Origin: DATCKG01 sp036562385
Lineage (GTDB): Bacteria > Bacillota > Sulfobacillia > Symbiobacteriales > Symbiobacteriaceae
Reading direction: 5' to 3'
DNA: 38,393 nucleotides
NCBI GenBank assembly: GCA_036562385.1
Contig: DATCKG010000038.1
Span: forward strand, 1 to 38,393
Shown one piece after another: positions 9,433 through 16,607 of this stretch. A program made the position numbers and the translations under genes. The notes under the pieces were generated by a model. That model made no database searches. It saw only the letters and a list, made by a program, of their open reading frames with translations, and was not told the origin of the DNA. Position 1 is the first letter of the stretch. Every line of letters starts with the position of its first letter.

Positions 9433-9459
9433 TTAGCACTCACCATCCAGGAGTGCTAA
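9433..9459 (-). promoter_or_regulatory. CIRCE operator (HrcA binding site)
   Basis: TTAGCACTC, 9 bases, GAGTGCTAA: a perfect match to the CIRCE inverted repeat. It sits just downstream of the -10 box in the groES leader, the usual place for HrcA repression of heat-shock genes. Confidence 0.98.
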
Positions 9460-9470
9460 CACCGCCCTTA

Positions 9471-9500
9471 ATCATACGGAAAGTGTCAGCCGGTAGTCAA
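9471..9500 (-). promoter_or_regulatory. SigA-type promoter of groESL
   Basis: On the minus strand TTGACT (9495-9500), 18 bases, TATGAT (9471-9476). Transcription would start near 9464, immediately before the CIRCE operator. Confidence 0.85.
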
Positions 9501-9758
9501 GTCCTCGATCTCCATATTCTTGGAGAAGTCCCCGCCTGGAATGACCATGAGGGCGCCTTCTCCAGTGTCCTCTTGGGATTCCCCACTCAGTGGCCCCACT
9601 TCCTGACTGGCTGAGACATGGACTGGTAATTTTTTGCACTGGTGCTTGTGTAGACCTTCCGGTCTTCTTAAATGGGCGTTTTGGAGTCTGCCTCTTTGCT
9701 TGTACTCGCAGTAACATGTCCAGAGAGTACCATACAAACCCGGAAGGAGGGGCCTCGC
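9501..9758. other. Intergenic leader between groESL promoter and decarboxylase gene
   Basis: About 260 bases between divergent units. It holds small hairpins (such as CTCCA-TATTCT-TGGAG near 9509) but no known riboswitch pattern and no clear plus-strand promoter. Short minus-strand open frames of about 80 codons here lack ribosome sites and are not supported. Confidence 0.4.
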
Positions 9759-10898
9759 GTGGGCTTCCTACAAGACCTGCTGTCCCAGAGTAGCTTCTCG
9801 GAAATGTTCATGGGCATCACGGGGCTCACCTGGCAGCAAGCCGTCCTCATCCTGGTTGGCTGCGCCCTCATCTACCTGGCTATTGTCAAACAATACGAGC
9901 CCCTGCTGCTGGCCCCCATCGGTTTCGGCGCGATCCTTGCAAACCTGCCCTTTTCCAGTGCGGCGGGAGAACACGGCTGGCTCACCCTGCTGACCCAGGC
10001 CGGCATCAGCACGGAGCTTTTCCCCGTCCTCATCTTCATCGCAGTGGGAGCCATGTGCGACTTCACCCCGCTGCTATCCATGCCGTCGATGATGCTCTTC
10101 GGCGCTGCAGCCCAGTTCGGCATCTTTGCCACCATCGTGGTGGCCACCCTGCTGGGCTTCGACATCAAGGAGGCCGCTTCCATTGGCATCATCGGCGCCG
10201 CAGACGGTCCCACCACCATCTACGTGGCCACCCGTTTCGCGCCCCACCTGCTGGGACCGCTGACGGTCTGTGCCTACACGTACATGTCCCTGGTGCCGAT
10301 CATCCAGCCTCCGGTGATCCGCCTGCTGACCACAAAGAACGAGCGGGCCATCCGGATGGTCTACACCGGCGGCCGCCCGGTCAGCCGCCTGACCAAGATC
10401 GTCTTCCCCATCGCCGTCACCATCATCGCCGGCATCCTGGTGCCTTCCTCCGTCGCCCTGATCGGCGCCCTGATGTTCGGCAATCTCCTCCGGGAAGCCG
10501 GCGTCATGGAAAAGCTCTCCAAAGCAGCCCAGAATGAGCTTTCCAACCTGGTGACCCTGCTGATCGGCATCACCATCGGCTCCACCATGGATGCAGAGAT
10601 CTTCCTGACCTGGCAGACCCTCGGCATCTTGGCGCTGGGCCTGGCTGCCTTCATCCTGGATACCGCCGGCGGTGTGCTGTTCGTAAAGCTCATCAACCTC
10701 TTTGCCCCCCGGAAGATCAACCCGATGCTGGGGGCGGCAGGCATCTCGGCCTTCCCCATGTCCGCCCGGATTGTGGCGAAGATGGCCCAGGAGGCAGACC
10801 CCGGCAACTACCTCATCATGCATGCGGTGGGTGCCAATGTGGCGGGTCAGATTGCCTCCATCATGGCAGGTGGCCTGGTGCTCGCTCTGATTCGCTAG
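9759..10898 (+). CDS. Sodium-ion-translocating decarboxylase, beta subunit
   Basis: A 379-residue, very hydrophobic membrane protein of the OadB/MmdB/GcdB family. These subunits couple decarboxylation of carboxybiotin to export of two sodium ions. The key region IIGAADGPTTIY holds the essential Asp at residue 149, and the C-terminal NYLIMHAVGANVAGQI matches the second conserved motif. Small changes from the usual IGGADGPTAI and MHAMGPNVAG are present. I chose GTG 9759, 8 bases after GGAAGGAGG; an upstream frame extends to 9672 but lacks a ribosome site. No alpha (carboxyltransferase) or biotin carrier gene lies nearby, so the substrate is unknown. A 47-residue membrane protein follows. Confidence 0.93.
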   Translation: MGFLQDLLSQSSFSEMFMGITGLTWQQAVLILVGCALIYLAIVKQYEPLLLAPIGFGAILANLPFSSAAGEHGWLTLLTQAGISTELFPVLIFIAVGAMCDFTPLLSMPSMMLFGAAAQFGIFATIVVATLLGFDIKEAASIGIIGAADGPTTIYVATRFAPHLLGPLTVCAYTYMSLVPIIQPPVIRLLTTKNERAIRMVYTGGRPVSRLTKIVFPIAVTIIAGILVPSSVALIGALMFGNLLREAGVMEKLSKAAQNELSNLVTLLIGITIGSTMDAEIFLTWQTLGILALGLAAFILDTAGGVLFVKLINLFAPRKINPMLGAAGISAFPMSARIVAKMAQEADPGNYLIMHAVGANVAGQIASIMAGGLVLALIR

Positions 10899-10910
10899 GA
10901 GGAATGCGGG

Positions 10911-11054
10911 ATGTTTACACCCAACTGGGAAGCCTTCAAACAAGCCGTCGCCATGATGATTCTGGCGCTGCCGTTCATGTTCGGTACCCTGACCCTCTTT
11001 GCGCTGGTGACCCTGGGCCTGACCTATTTGAAATCGCGGGACGGCAAGTCGTAA
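10911..11054 (+). CDS. Small single-span membrane protein, possible decarboxylase gamma-like subunit
   Basis: A 47-residue reading frame begins 12 bases after the beta-subunit stop, with AGGAGG (10897-10902) 8 bases before its ATG. It has a short polar start, one long hydrophobic stretch (about residues 13-40: AMMILALPFMFG onward), and a basic tail KSRDGKS. Its size and layout recall the N-terminal span of OadG gamma subunits, which anchor and assemble the decarboxylase complex, but it lacks the long OadG tail and I cannot show homology. A terminator follows directly, so it forms a two-gene unit with the beta subunit. A different overlapping frame from ATG 10904 has no membrane or domain logic and is rejected. 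Confidence 0.65.
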   Translation: MFTPNWEAFKQAVAMMILALPFMFGTLTLFALVTLGLTYLKSRDGKS

Positions 11055-11074
11055 CCCACTCCCATACGACCACA

Positions 11075-11111
11075 AAAAAGCCGCCGCTTTCCCGACAAGC
11101 GGCGGCTTTTT
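11075..11111. terminator. Bidirectional terminator
   Basis: AAAAAGCCGCCGCTT, 7-base loop, AAGCGGCGGCTTTTT: a perfect long stem with A and T runs on its two sides. It separates the plus-strand decarboxylase unit from the minus-strand membrane protein gene. Confidence 0.92.
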
Positions 11112-11140
11112 GCACTCACCCTCCGATGATCGGGCAGCGG

Positions 11141-11695
11141 TTACTCGGCCTCCTGGTCTTCGTCCGGACGCTGCCTGTTCTTTCCCGTGTACCGCCGGGC
11201 AGGCACCCATTCCGCGTCCCCTGCGGCTTTCACCTTGGGAACAGCCACTCGGCGCACCCGGCGCACCTCACGGCGACTGGCCGCCCCCACGAAAAGGAGC
11301 ACCTCCACGACCCAGGCGCCCCAGAGCCAGGGCGCCACGTTCAGTTCCATGCCCAGCAGGCGGCCCAGCACCCCCGGCACCGGCAGCGCCCACCCCTGCC
11401 AGACGGACCAGATCCAATCGGGCACCCAAAGGGGCAAGACCGCCAGCCCCGGCAGTTGCCAGAGCACAGCCACCAGCGACGCGGCAGCTGCCGGCACCAC
11501 CGGGATGCCTTTCCGCTGCGCCCGGGACACCTCCCCCCGCATGACCGTCGCGGCCCGGACCAGCAACCACAGAAACAGCAGGGTCACCACCAGGGCCGGC
11601 CAGGGATAGCGCCGGAGTGCGTATCCCGTGAGGCCAAGGATCACTTGCGCCGAAGCCAGCAGCAGAGCCATTCGCAGATAAAACTGAACCTGCAC
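11141..11695 (-). CDS. Uncharacterised membrane protein with about four spans
   Basis: A 184-residue protein I do not recognise. It has about four hydrophobic segments (roughly residues 7-25, 33-50, 68-92 and 118-138) and a strongly charged C-terminal tail from residue 140, first basic (RREVRRVRR) and at the end acidic (DEDQEAE). No catalytic motif is visible. The GTG start has GAGGGGATT as its ribosome site. It is transcribed alone, away from the alcohol dehydrogenase gene and towards the shared terminator at 11075-11111. It looks like a real gene from its membrane pattern, ribosome site and terminator, but no function can be given. Confidence 0.65.
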   Translation of the reverse strand: MQVQFYLRMALLLASAQVILGLTGYALRRYPWPALVVTLLFLWLLVRAATVMRGEVSRAQRKGIPVVPAAAASLVAVLWQLPGLAVLPLWVPDWIWSVWQGWALPVPGVLGRLLGMELNVAPWLWGAWVVEVLLFVGAASRREVRRVRRVAVPKVKAAGDAEWVPARRYTGKNRQRPDEDQEAE

Positions 11696-11924
11696 AGCAA
11701 TCCCCTCTTCCCCGGGTCCCGTTCACGTGGGAAGTATGCGACGAGCGGTGCGAACTCCTGCCACAAGACAGGCTGACTTTGCATCCGGCGGAGGCCCCGG
11801 AGCGACCCCGGTCCGGAGTCGCAGGGGTTCTAGAGGACTGTGCCGAATTTTGGGCGGATGGATCATCTGGTGGAAGGATATCCGAGAAGAAGAACGGTTT
11901 GTCGCAACAGGAGGGCGTACCGAG
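11696..11924 (+). other. Structured leader upstream of the alcohol dehydrogenase gene
   Basis: About 230 GC-rich bases between divergent genes. A hairpin GCGAC-CCCGGTCCG-GAGTCGC is present near 11802-11822. I do not recognise a riboswitch class or a clear promoter here. Confidence 0.35.
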
Positions 11925-13094
11925 ATGAACTTTGTCTTCCGCACCACATCGCCCATCCTCTTTGGGTACGGGGAGAGCGCCCGGGCCGGCGAAATCGCCG
12001 CGCACTACGGGCACCGCGTCTTCCTGGTCACCGGTGCCGCCTCTCTGGAACGATCCGGCCAACTGGAGCGCATCATCGGCGGACTCACCCAGGCAGGGGT
12101 GGAGTGGGTCCACTGGCGGGTCTCCGGTGAGCCCACCACCCACGTGGTGGACGAAGGAGCCGACCTGTGCCGGTCAGAGGGCTGCGATGTCGTCCTGGCC
12201 GTGGGCGGCGGCAGCGTGATGGACGCGGGAAAGGCCGTGGCGGCCCTGGTGACCAATGGCGGAAAGGCCCTGGAGTACTTGGAGGCGGTGGAGGGCGGTG
12301 GCCGCCGTACCATCCAAACCCCGCCTTTGCCGCTGATCTGCGTCCCCACCACCGCAGGCACCGGATCAGAGGTCACCCGCAACGCGGTGCTCACCGTCCC
12401 GGAGGCCAGGGTGAAGCGCAGCATGCGAAGCGATCTGTTGCAGCCCCGGGTCGCCATCGTGGACCCCCATCTGGCCAGCCTGGCGCCCCTGTCGGTCAGC
12501 ACCGCCGCTGCTTTCGACGCCCTCACCCAACTGATCGAATCCTACCTGTCCAAGGGTGCCCAGCCCATGACCGATGCCCTGGCCGTGCCGGGCATCCGGC
12601 TGGCGCTGCGGAGCCTGCGGGCCATGGCCGAGGGCAGCCCCTCCCGGGACCACTGGGAAGGCATGGCCCTGGCCAGCCTCTGGAGCGGGATCACCCTGTC
12701 CAACGCCGGGTTGGGGGTGGTACACGGCTTGGTGGCACCCCTGGGCGGTCTGCGTCCCATCCCCCACGGCGCCGCCTGCGCCTGCCTCCTGCCCCATGCC
12801 ATCCGGGTCAACGCCCGGGCCCTCCTGAAGCAAAGGCCGGGCCACAACGCCCTGGCCCGCCTCATCGAGGTGGCGGGGATGATCGTCACCACCGGAGAGC
12901 CCACGCCGGACCGGGCCGCCACTGAACTGGAGCGGCTCCGGCGGCAGTTGGGCGGACGCATGCTCCGGGACTACGGGTTTACCCGGGAGGATTTTCCGGC
13001 CATCATCGCCGGGGCCAAGGGCAGCAGCATGCGGTACAACCCCATCGACCTCAGCGAAGCCGAACTGGAAGAGATTCTGGCCGGCGCCCTGTAG
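11925..13094 (+). CDS. Iron-containing alcohol dehydrogenase family protein
   Basis: A 389-residue protein of the group III (iron-dependent) alcohol dehydrogenases, with an NAD(P)-binding part first and an alpha-helical metal part second. The nucleotide motif GGGSVMDAGKAVA is at about residues 94-106 and PTTAGTGSEVT at 141-151. The metal site is incomplete by the classic rule D-H-H-H: I see D198, then Q202 in DALTQLIESY where histidine is usual, then H267 (VVHGLV) and H281 (IPHGAA). The Q variant is, as I recall, found in a branch of the family, so it is not necessarily dead. The substrate is unknown. ATG 11925 follows CAGGAGGG; a longer open frame upstream lacks support. Confidence 0.88.
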   Translation: MNFVFRTTSPILFGYGESARAGEIAAHYGHRVFLVTGAASLERSGQLERIIGGLTQAGVEWVHWRVSGEPTTHVVDEGADLCRSEGCDVVLAVGGGSVMDAGKAVAALVTNGGKALEYLEAVEGGGRRTIQTPPLPLICVPTTAGTGSEVTRNAVLTVPEARVKRSMRSDLLQPRVAIVDPHLASLAPLSVSTAAAFDALTQLIESYLSKGAQPMTDALAVPGIRLALRSLRAMAEGSPSRDHWEGMALASLWSGITLSNAGLGVVHGLVAPLGGLRPIPHGAACACLLPHAIRVNARALLKQRPGHNALARLIEVAGMIVTTGEPTPDRAATELERLRRQLGGRMLRDYGFTREDFPAIIAGAKGSSMRYNPIDLSEAELEEILAGAL

Positions 13095-13107
13095 CCGACC
13101 GGTGCGC

Positions 13108-13144
13108 AAAACCCCCGGGACCGCGGGCAGGTCCCGGGGGCTGC
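13108..13144. terminator. Terminator hairpin between convergent genes
   Basis: CCCCCGGGACC (13112-13122) pairs perfectly with GGTCCCGGGGG (13130-13140). The T run is better on the minus strand (GGGGGTTTTGC), so it mainly ends the molybdenum cofactor operon, but it may serve both genes. Confidence 0.75.
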
Positions 13145-13151
13145 TGTTTCG

Positions 13152-13640
13152 TCAGACCGTCTCGCCCGGCCGCACGTACGTGCCGCTTTTGCCGCCGGTC
13201 TTCTTCACCAGCCGGATTTCGCCGATCACCATGCCATTGTCGGCGGCCTTGGCCATGTCGTAGATGGTAAGCGCCGCCACGCTGCAGGCGGTAAGGGCTT
13301 CCATCTCCACGCCGGTCCGGCCCACCGTCCGCACCTGGGCCTCGATCAGAATCCGGCTGCCGGCTTCATCAAAGGTGAAGTCCACACTGGCATGGGTGAT
13401 GGGCAGCGGATGGCAGAGGGGGATCAGTTCCCCGGTCCGCTTGGCCGCCAGAATCCCCGCCACCCGGGCCACGCCCAGGACATCGCCCTTGGCGACGCCA
13501 CCGGACTGGATCAGGGCCAGGGTTTCCGGCCGCATCCGAATTTCGCCCCGGGCCACCGCCACCCGCTCCGTCTCTGCCTTGTGGCTCACATCCACCATGC
13601 GGGCACGGCCCTGCTCATCGATGTGGGTCAGCCCGGACAA
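13152..13640 (-). CDS. moaC: Cyclic pyranopterin monophosphate synthase MoaC
   Basis: A 162-residue protein of normal MoaC length. MoaC turns the product of MoaA into cyclic pyranopterin monophosphate, the first stable intermediate of molybdenum cofactor. Conserved stretches include MVDVSHK near the start, IPLCHPLPITH (about 73-83), RTGVEMEALTA (about 108-118) and the C-terminal LVKKTGGKSG. The start is TTG, with GAGGGGAGG upstream as ribosome site. It begins 16 bases after moaA and is the last gene of the operon, ending at a terminator hairpin. The order MoaA then MoaC matches their consecutive steps. Confidence 0.97.
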   Translation of the reverse strand: MSGLTHIDEQGRARMVDVSHKAETERVAVARGEIRMRPETLALIQSGGVAKGDVLGVARVAGILAAKRTGELIPLCHPLPITHASVDFTFDEAGSRILIEAQVRTVGRTGVEMEALTACSVAALTIYDMAKAADNGMVIGEIRLVKKTGGKSGTYVRPGETV

Positions 13641-13656
13641 ACCGCCTCGCCTCCCC

Positions 13657-14655
13657 TCACCCGCCGATGGCGTTCATAACCCGCAGCCTGTATTCCGGAT
13701 CGCCGTCCAGGAAGTTGTGCTCCCGGGGTTTGGCCTGAATGGCCGCGGCCAGGGCCTCCACCAGCTTGTCCAGGGAGTAGTCGGGGCTCCGGAGCACCGG
13801 CTTCAGATCCACCTCATGGATGTGACCCAGGCAAGGGCTAATCTTGCCGTCGGCGGAAAGGCGGATGCGGTTGCAGCCGGCACAGAAGCATTCCGTCAGG
13901 GCCGAGATAAAGCCCACCGTTCCCCTGGCCCCCGGCAGGCGCCAGTACTTGGCCGGTCCGTTGCCAGGCACCCCTTCCCGTACCGGCTCCAGGGAGCCGA
14001 AGACCTCCATCAGCCGCTCCCGGATCTCGGCAGCGGGCACCAGATTCTCCTCCGTGAAGGGATAGCCCTGGGAAAACGGCATCACCTCGATATACCGAAC
14101 ATGGATGGGCTGCTCCAGGGTGAGCCGAGCCATGTCAGCCACCTCGTCGTCATTCCAGCCCCGAATCACCACCATGTTCAGCTTGACCGGTTCCATCCCC
14201 AGGTCCAGAGCCGTCTGCACCGCCTTCAGCACGTCACCGGGATCGCCGTTCAGCCGGACGATGCGGCGAAACCGTTCCGGCTGCAGGGTGTCCAGGGAGA
14301 AATTGACCCGGTTTACCCCAGCCGCTTTCAGGTCCCGGGCCATGGACGTAAAGAGCAGGCCGTTGGTCGACAAGGAGAGATCCCGCACGCCCATGGGCTT
14401 CAGCCAGGATAGGAACTGGACCAGTCCGGGCCGCACCAGCGGCTCCCCGCCGGTGATCCGGACCCGGTCAATGCCCAGGCAAAGCCCGGCCTTGATCACC
14501 CGCTGAATCTCCTCGTAAGTGAGGATCTCCTCATGGGCCCGTAGCGGCACGCCCTCCGGCGGCATGCAGTAGACGCACCGAAGGTTGCAACGATCGGTCA
14601 CGGAGACTCGCATGTAGGTAACGGCTCTGCCCCACTGATCAATCACGGCGTCCAC
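13657..14655 (-). CDS. moaA: GTP 3',8-cyclase MoaA
   Basis: A 332-residue radical SAM enzyme that rearranges GTP to 3',8-cyclo-GTP, the first step of molybdenum cofactor synthesis. The N-terminal cluster motif is C23-x3-C27-x2-C30 (CNLRCVYC). The second, substrate-binding cluster is in CFCAGCNRIRLSADGKISPC near residue 260-280. The C-terminus ends in Gly-Gly, which in MoaA reaches into the active site and is needed for activity. The start is GTG 14655 close behind GGGAG; the GTG three codons later is an alternative. It follows the MoeA fusion gene by about 20 bases and precedes moaC. Confidence 0.97.
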   Translation of the reverse strand: MDAVIDQWGRAVTYMRVSVTDRCNLRCVYCMPPEGVPLRAHEEILTYEEIQRVIKAGLCLGIDRVRITGGEPLVRPGLVQFLSWLKPMGVRDLSLSTNGLLFTSMARDLKAAGVNRVNFSLDTLQPERFRRIVRLNGDPGDVLKAVQTALDLGMEPVKLNMVVIRGWNDDEVADMARLTLEQPIHVRYIEVMPFSQGYPFTEENLVPAAEIRERLMEVFGSLEPVREGVPGNGPAKYWRLPGARGTVGFISALTECFCAGCNRIRLSADGKISPCLGHIHEVDLKPVLRSPDYSLDKLVEALAAAIQAKPREHNFLDGDPEYRLRVMNAIGG

Positions 14656-14675
14656 CTCCCGGTCGCTGACCGGCC

Positions 14676-16607
14676 TCAGACGGAAACCTCACGGACTCTG
14701 CCCGCTTCCCGGACGTCGTAACCGCCCAGGGCCTCCACTGCTTTCTGAAATTCCGGATTCCGAATCAAATCGATAACCGCCTGCACTCCCGGATCATCTG
14801 CCAGCTCCATGGGAATGCACAGTTCGTACTCTTCCTCCGCCACCGGCACAAAGTCCAGATCCAGCGCCCGGGCCGCGGCCAGGATCCCCAGGCCGGTGTC
14901 GGCCGAACCGCTCTGCACCGCCGCCGCCACGTTCAGGTGCGTGAATTCCTCCCGCTCATAGCCCTGAACCTGGCTGGGATCGATCCCTTCCTTCCGGAGG
15001 TGGTAGTCCAGCAGCAGCCGGGTGCCGGCCCCCCGCTGGCGGTTCACGTATACCACATCCGGTCGGATCAGGTCGCGGAACCCGGTAATACGTTTGGGAT
15101 TCCCCTTGGGGACCAGAAATCCCTGCTGCCGGCGGGCCAGCAGCACCAAAAGGGCAGGGCGACCCAGGTACCGCCGTACGTAGGAGACATTGTACTCGCC
15201 GGTGGTCTCGTCCAGCATGTGAACGCCGGCCATGTGGGCCTCGCCCCGCTTGAGGGCCAGCAGTCCGCCCAGGGAGCCCACGTGGGAACTGGAGAGGTAG
15301 AACCGGGAGCCGGCCCGCCTGAGGAACGTGGCCATCAGGTCCAGCGCCGTATCGTGGGAGCCGGTCACCACCACTGTTTCCTGAATCTCATCCAAGGGGC
15401 GGAGCAGCTGCACCGTCACCGGCTCGCCCGCAGCGATCCCCTCCCGGCCCGCCGGCACCACCAGGAGGCCGTCGGCCCGGACCAGGGAGGAGATCACCCC
15501 GGCGCCCTTCCCCATGGGAGTGGCCACCAGCCGGTCCTTCACCCGCCCGAGTTTGACCCGTACGTAATCCTCCACCCCCATGGGCGAGGTAACCTGACGG
15601 GACAGCGTGGCCTCCACCCGATCCTGCTTCGGTTCCGGAATGCGCAGATACCGGTAAATCAGCGGCTTCAGAAAGAGGGTGGCGGTCAGCCAGGTGCTCA
15701 CCGGATAGCCCGGAAGCCCCAGAAAGGGTTTCCCGTCAATCAGGCCCAGCATCACCGGTTTGCCCGGCCGGATGGCCACGCCGTGGACCAGTACCTGCCC
15801 CAGCTCAGCCAGGACGTGGACGGTGTAATCCTCACTGCCGGCGCTGGATCCGGCGTTGACCACCACGATGTCGGAGGATGCCACCGCCTCCTGCACCGCG
15901 GCCTTGATGAGGTCGTAGTCGTCCTTGACAGGCTGGTGACGGACCGGGACGCCGCCCCACTCCGTCACCTGGCCCAGCACCACCCGGGAGTTGAAATCGA
16001 TGATCTCCCCGGGACGGGGGTCCGGCCGCGGATCGACCAGTTCGGTACCGGTGGGGATGAAGGTGACCACCGGCCTGCGCCAGACCGACACCTCGGTGAC
16101 GCCCGCTGCCAGCATGGCGCCCAGGTCCTGCGGCCGGATCCGGTGCCCCTCCGGCAGCAGGATGTCGGTGGCCACGATGTCCTCCCCGATGGGCCGGACG
16201 TGCTGCCACGGGCTCACCGGTGCGATGATCTCCACCTGGCTGCCCGGCTGCCGGTCGTCGTCCACCAGGTTGACTTCCTCCACCATCACCACGGCATCGC
16301 AGCCCGGCGGCAACGGGTCCCCCGTATCCACCCAGAAGGCCTGTTCCCCGAGGGTGAGCCTCACGGGATTCGTCTCCCGGGCTCCGAAAACGTCCGATGC
16401 CTTCACCGCCACCCCGTCCACCGCCGCGGCGTTGTAGTGCGGAGACGAGATCCTGGCCATCACCGGCTCAGCGGTGATGCGGCCCAGGGCCTCGTCCACG
16501 GGGATCTGTTCCGCCACAGGCCCCCATCCGGAATCATCCAGGGCCTTCAGCAGGCGCTCCAGCGCTTCGCTCGGCGTCGTCGATTCGAGATAGATCTTCC
16601 GCCTCAT
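14676..16607 (-). CDS. MoeA-like molybdopterin molybdotransferase fused to a periplasmic-binding-protein-like domain
   Basis: A 643-residue two-part protein. Residues about 1-405 are a MoeA (MoCF-type) unit, with AVDGVAV, DAVVMVEE, PTGTELVD and NAGSSAGSEDYT; the usual GGSSVG reads GSSAGS. MoeA inserts molybdate into adenylated molybdopterin. Residues about 415-643 are a PBP-like domain of the kind related to LysR and molybdate-binding proteins, with SSHVGSLGGLLAL, VNRQRGAGTRLLLDY and SGSADTGLGI. It has no signal peptide, so it is cytoplasmic. The domain may bind molybdate or tungstate to feed or gate the catalytic unit; this is inference. ATG 16607 overlaps the stop of moeA as ATGA, so translation is coupled. 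Such fusions are known in Bacillota and archaea. Confidence 0.92.
   Translation of the reverse strand: MRRKIYLESTTPSEALERLLKALDDSGWGPVAEQIPVDEALGRITAEPVMARISSPHYNAAAVDGVAVKASDVFGARETNPVRLTLGEQAFWVDTGDPLPPGCDAVVMVEEVNLVDDDRQPGSQVEIIAPVSPWQHVRPIGEDIVATDILLPEGHRIRPQDLGAMLAAGVTEVSVWRRPVVTFIPTGTELVDPRPDPRPGEIIDFNSRVVLGQVTEWGGVPVRHQPVKDDYDLIKAAVQEAVASSDIVVVNAGSSAGSEDYTVHVLAELGQVLVHGVAIRPGKPVMLGLIDGKPFLGLPGYPVSTWLTATLFLKPLIYRYLRIPEPKQDRVEATLSRQVTSPMGVEDYVRVKLGRVKDRLVATPMGKGAGVISSLVRADGLLVVPAGREGIAAGEPVTVQLLRPLDEIQETVVVTGSHDTALDLMATFLRRAGSRFYLSSSHVGSLGGLLALKRGEAHMAGVHMLDETTGEYNVSYVRRYLGRPALLVLLARRQQGFLVPKGNPKRITGFRDLIRPDVVYVNRQRGAGTRLLLDYHLRKEGIDPSQVQGYEREEFTHLNVAAAVQSGSADTGLGILAAARALDLDFVPVAEEEYELCIPMELADDPGVQAVIDLIRNPEFQKAVEALGGYDVREAGRVREVSV

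Noticed and set aside
9395..9439. Longer N-terminus of GroES
   Set aside because: The extension would be translated through the CIRCE operator; the family starts at MNIKPLGSR and a ribosome site stands before that ATG.
9472..9737. Two overlapping minus-strand frames of about 80 codons upstream of groES
   Set aside because: No ribosome site, no known motif, and they overlap the groESL promoter.
10904..11776. 290-codon plus-strand frame overlapping the 47-residue membrane protein
   Set aside because: It runs through a strong terminator and over the opposite membrane-protein gene and shows no recognisable sequence; the 47-residue frame has the better ribosome-site spacing and a membrane span.
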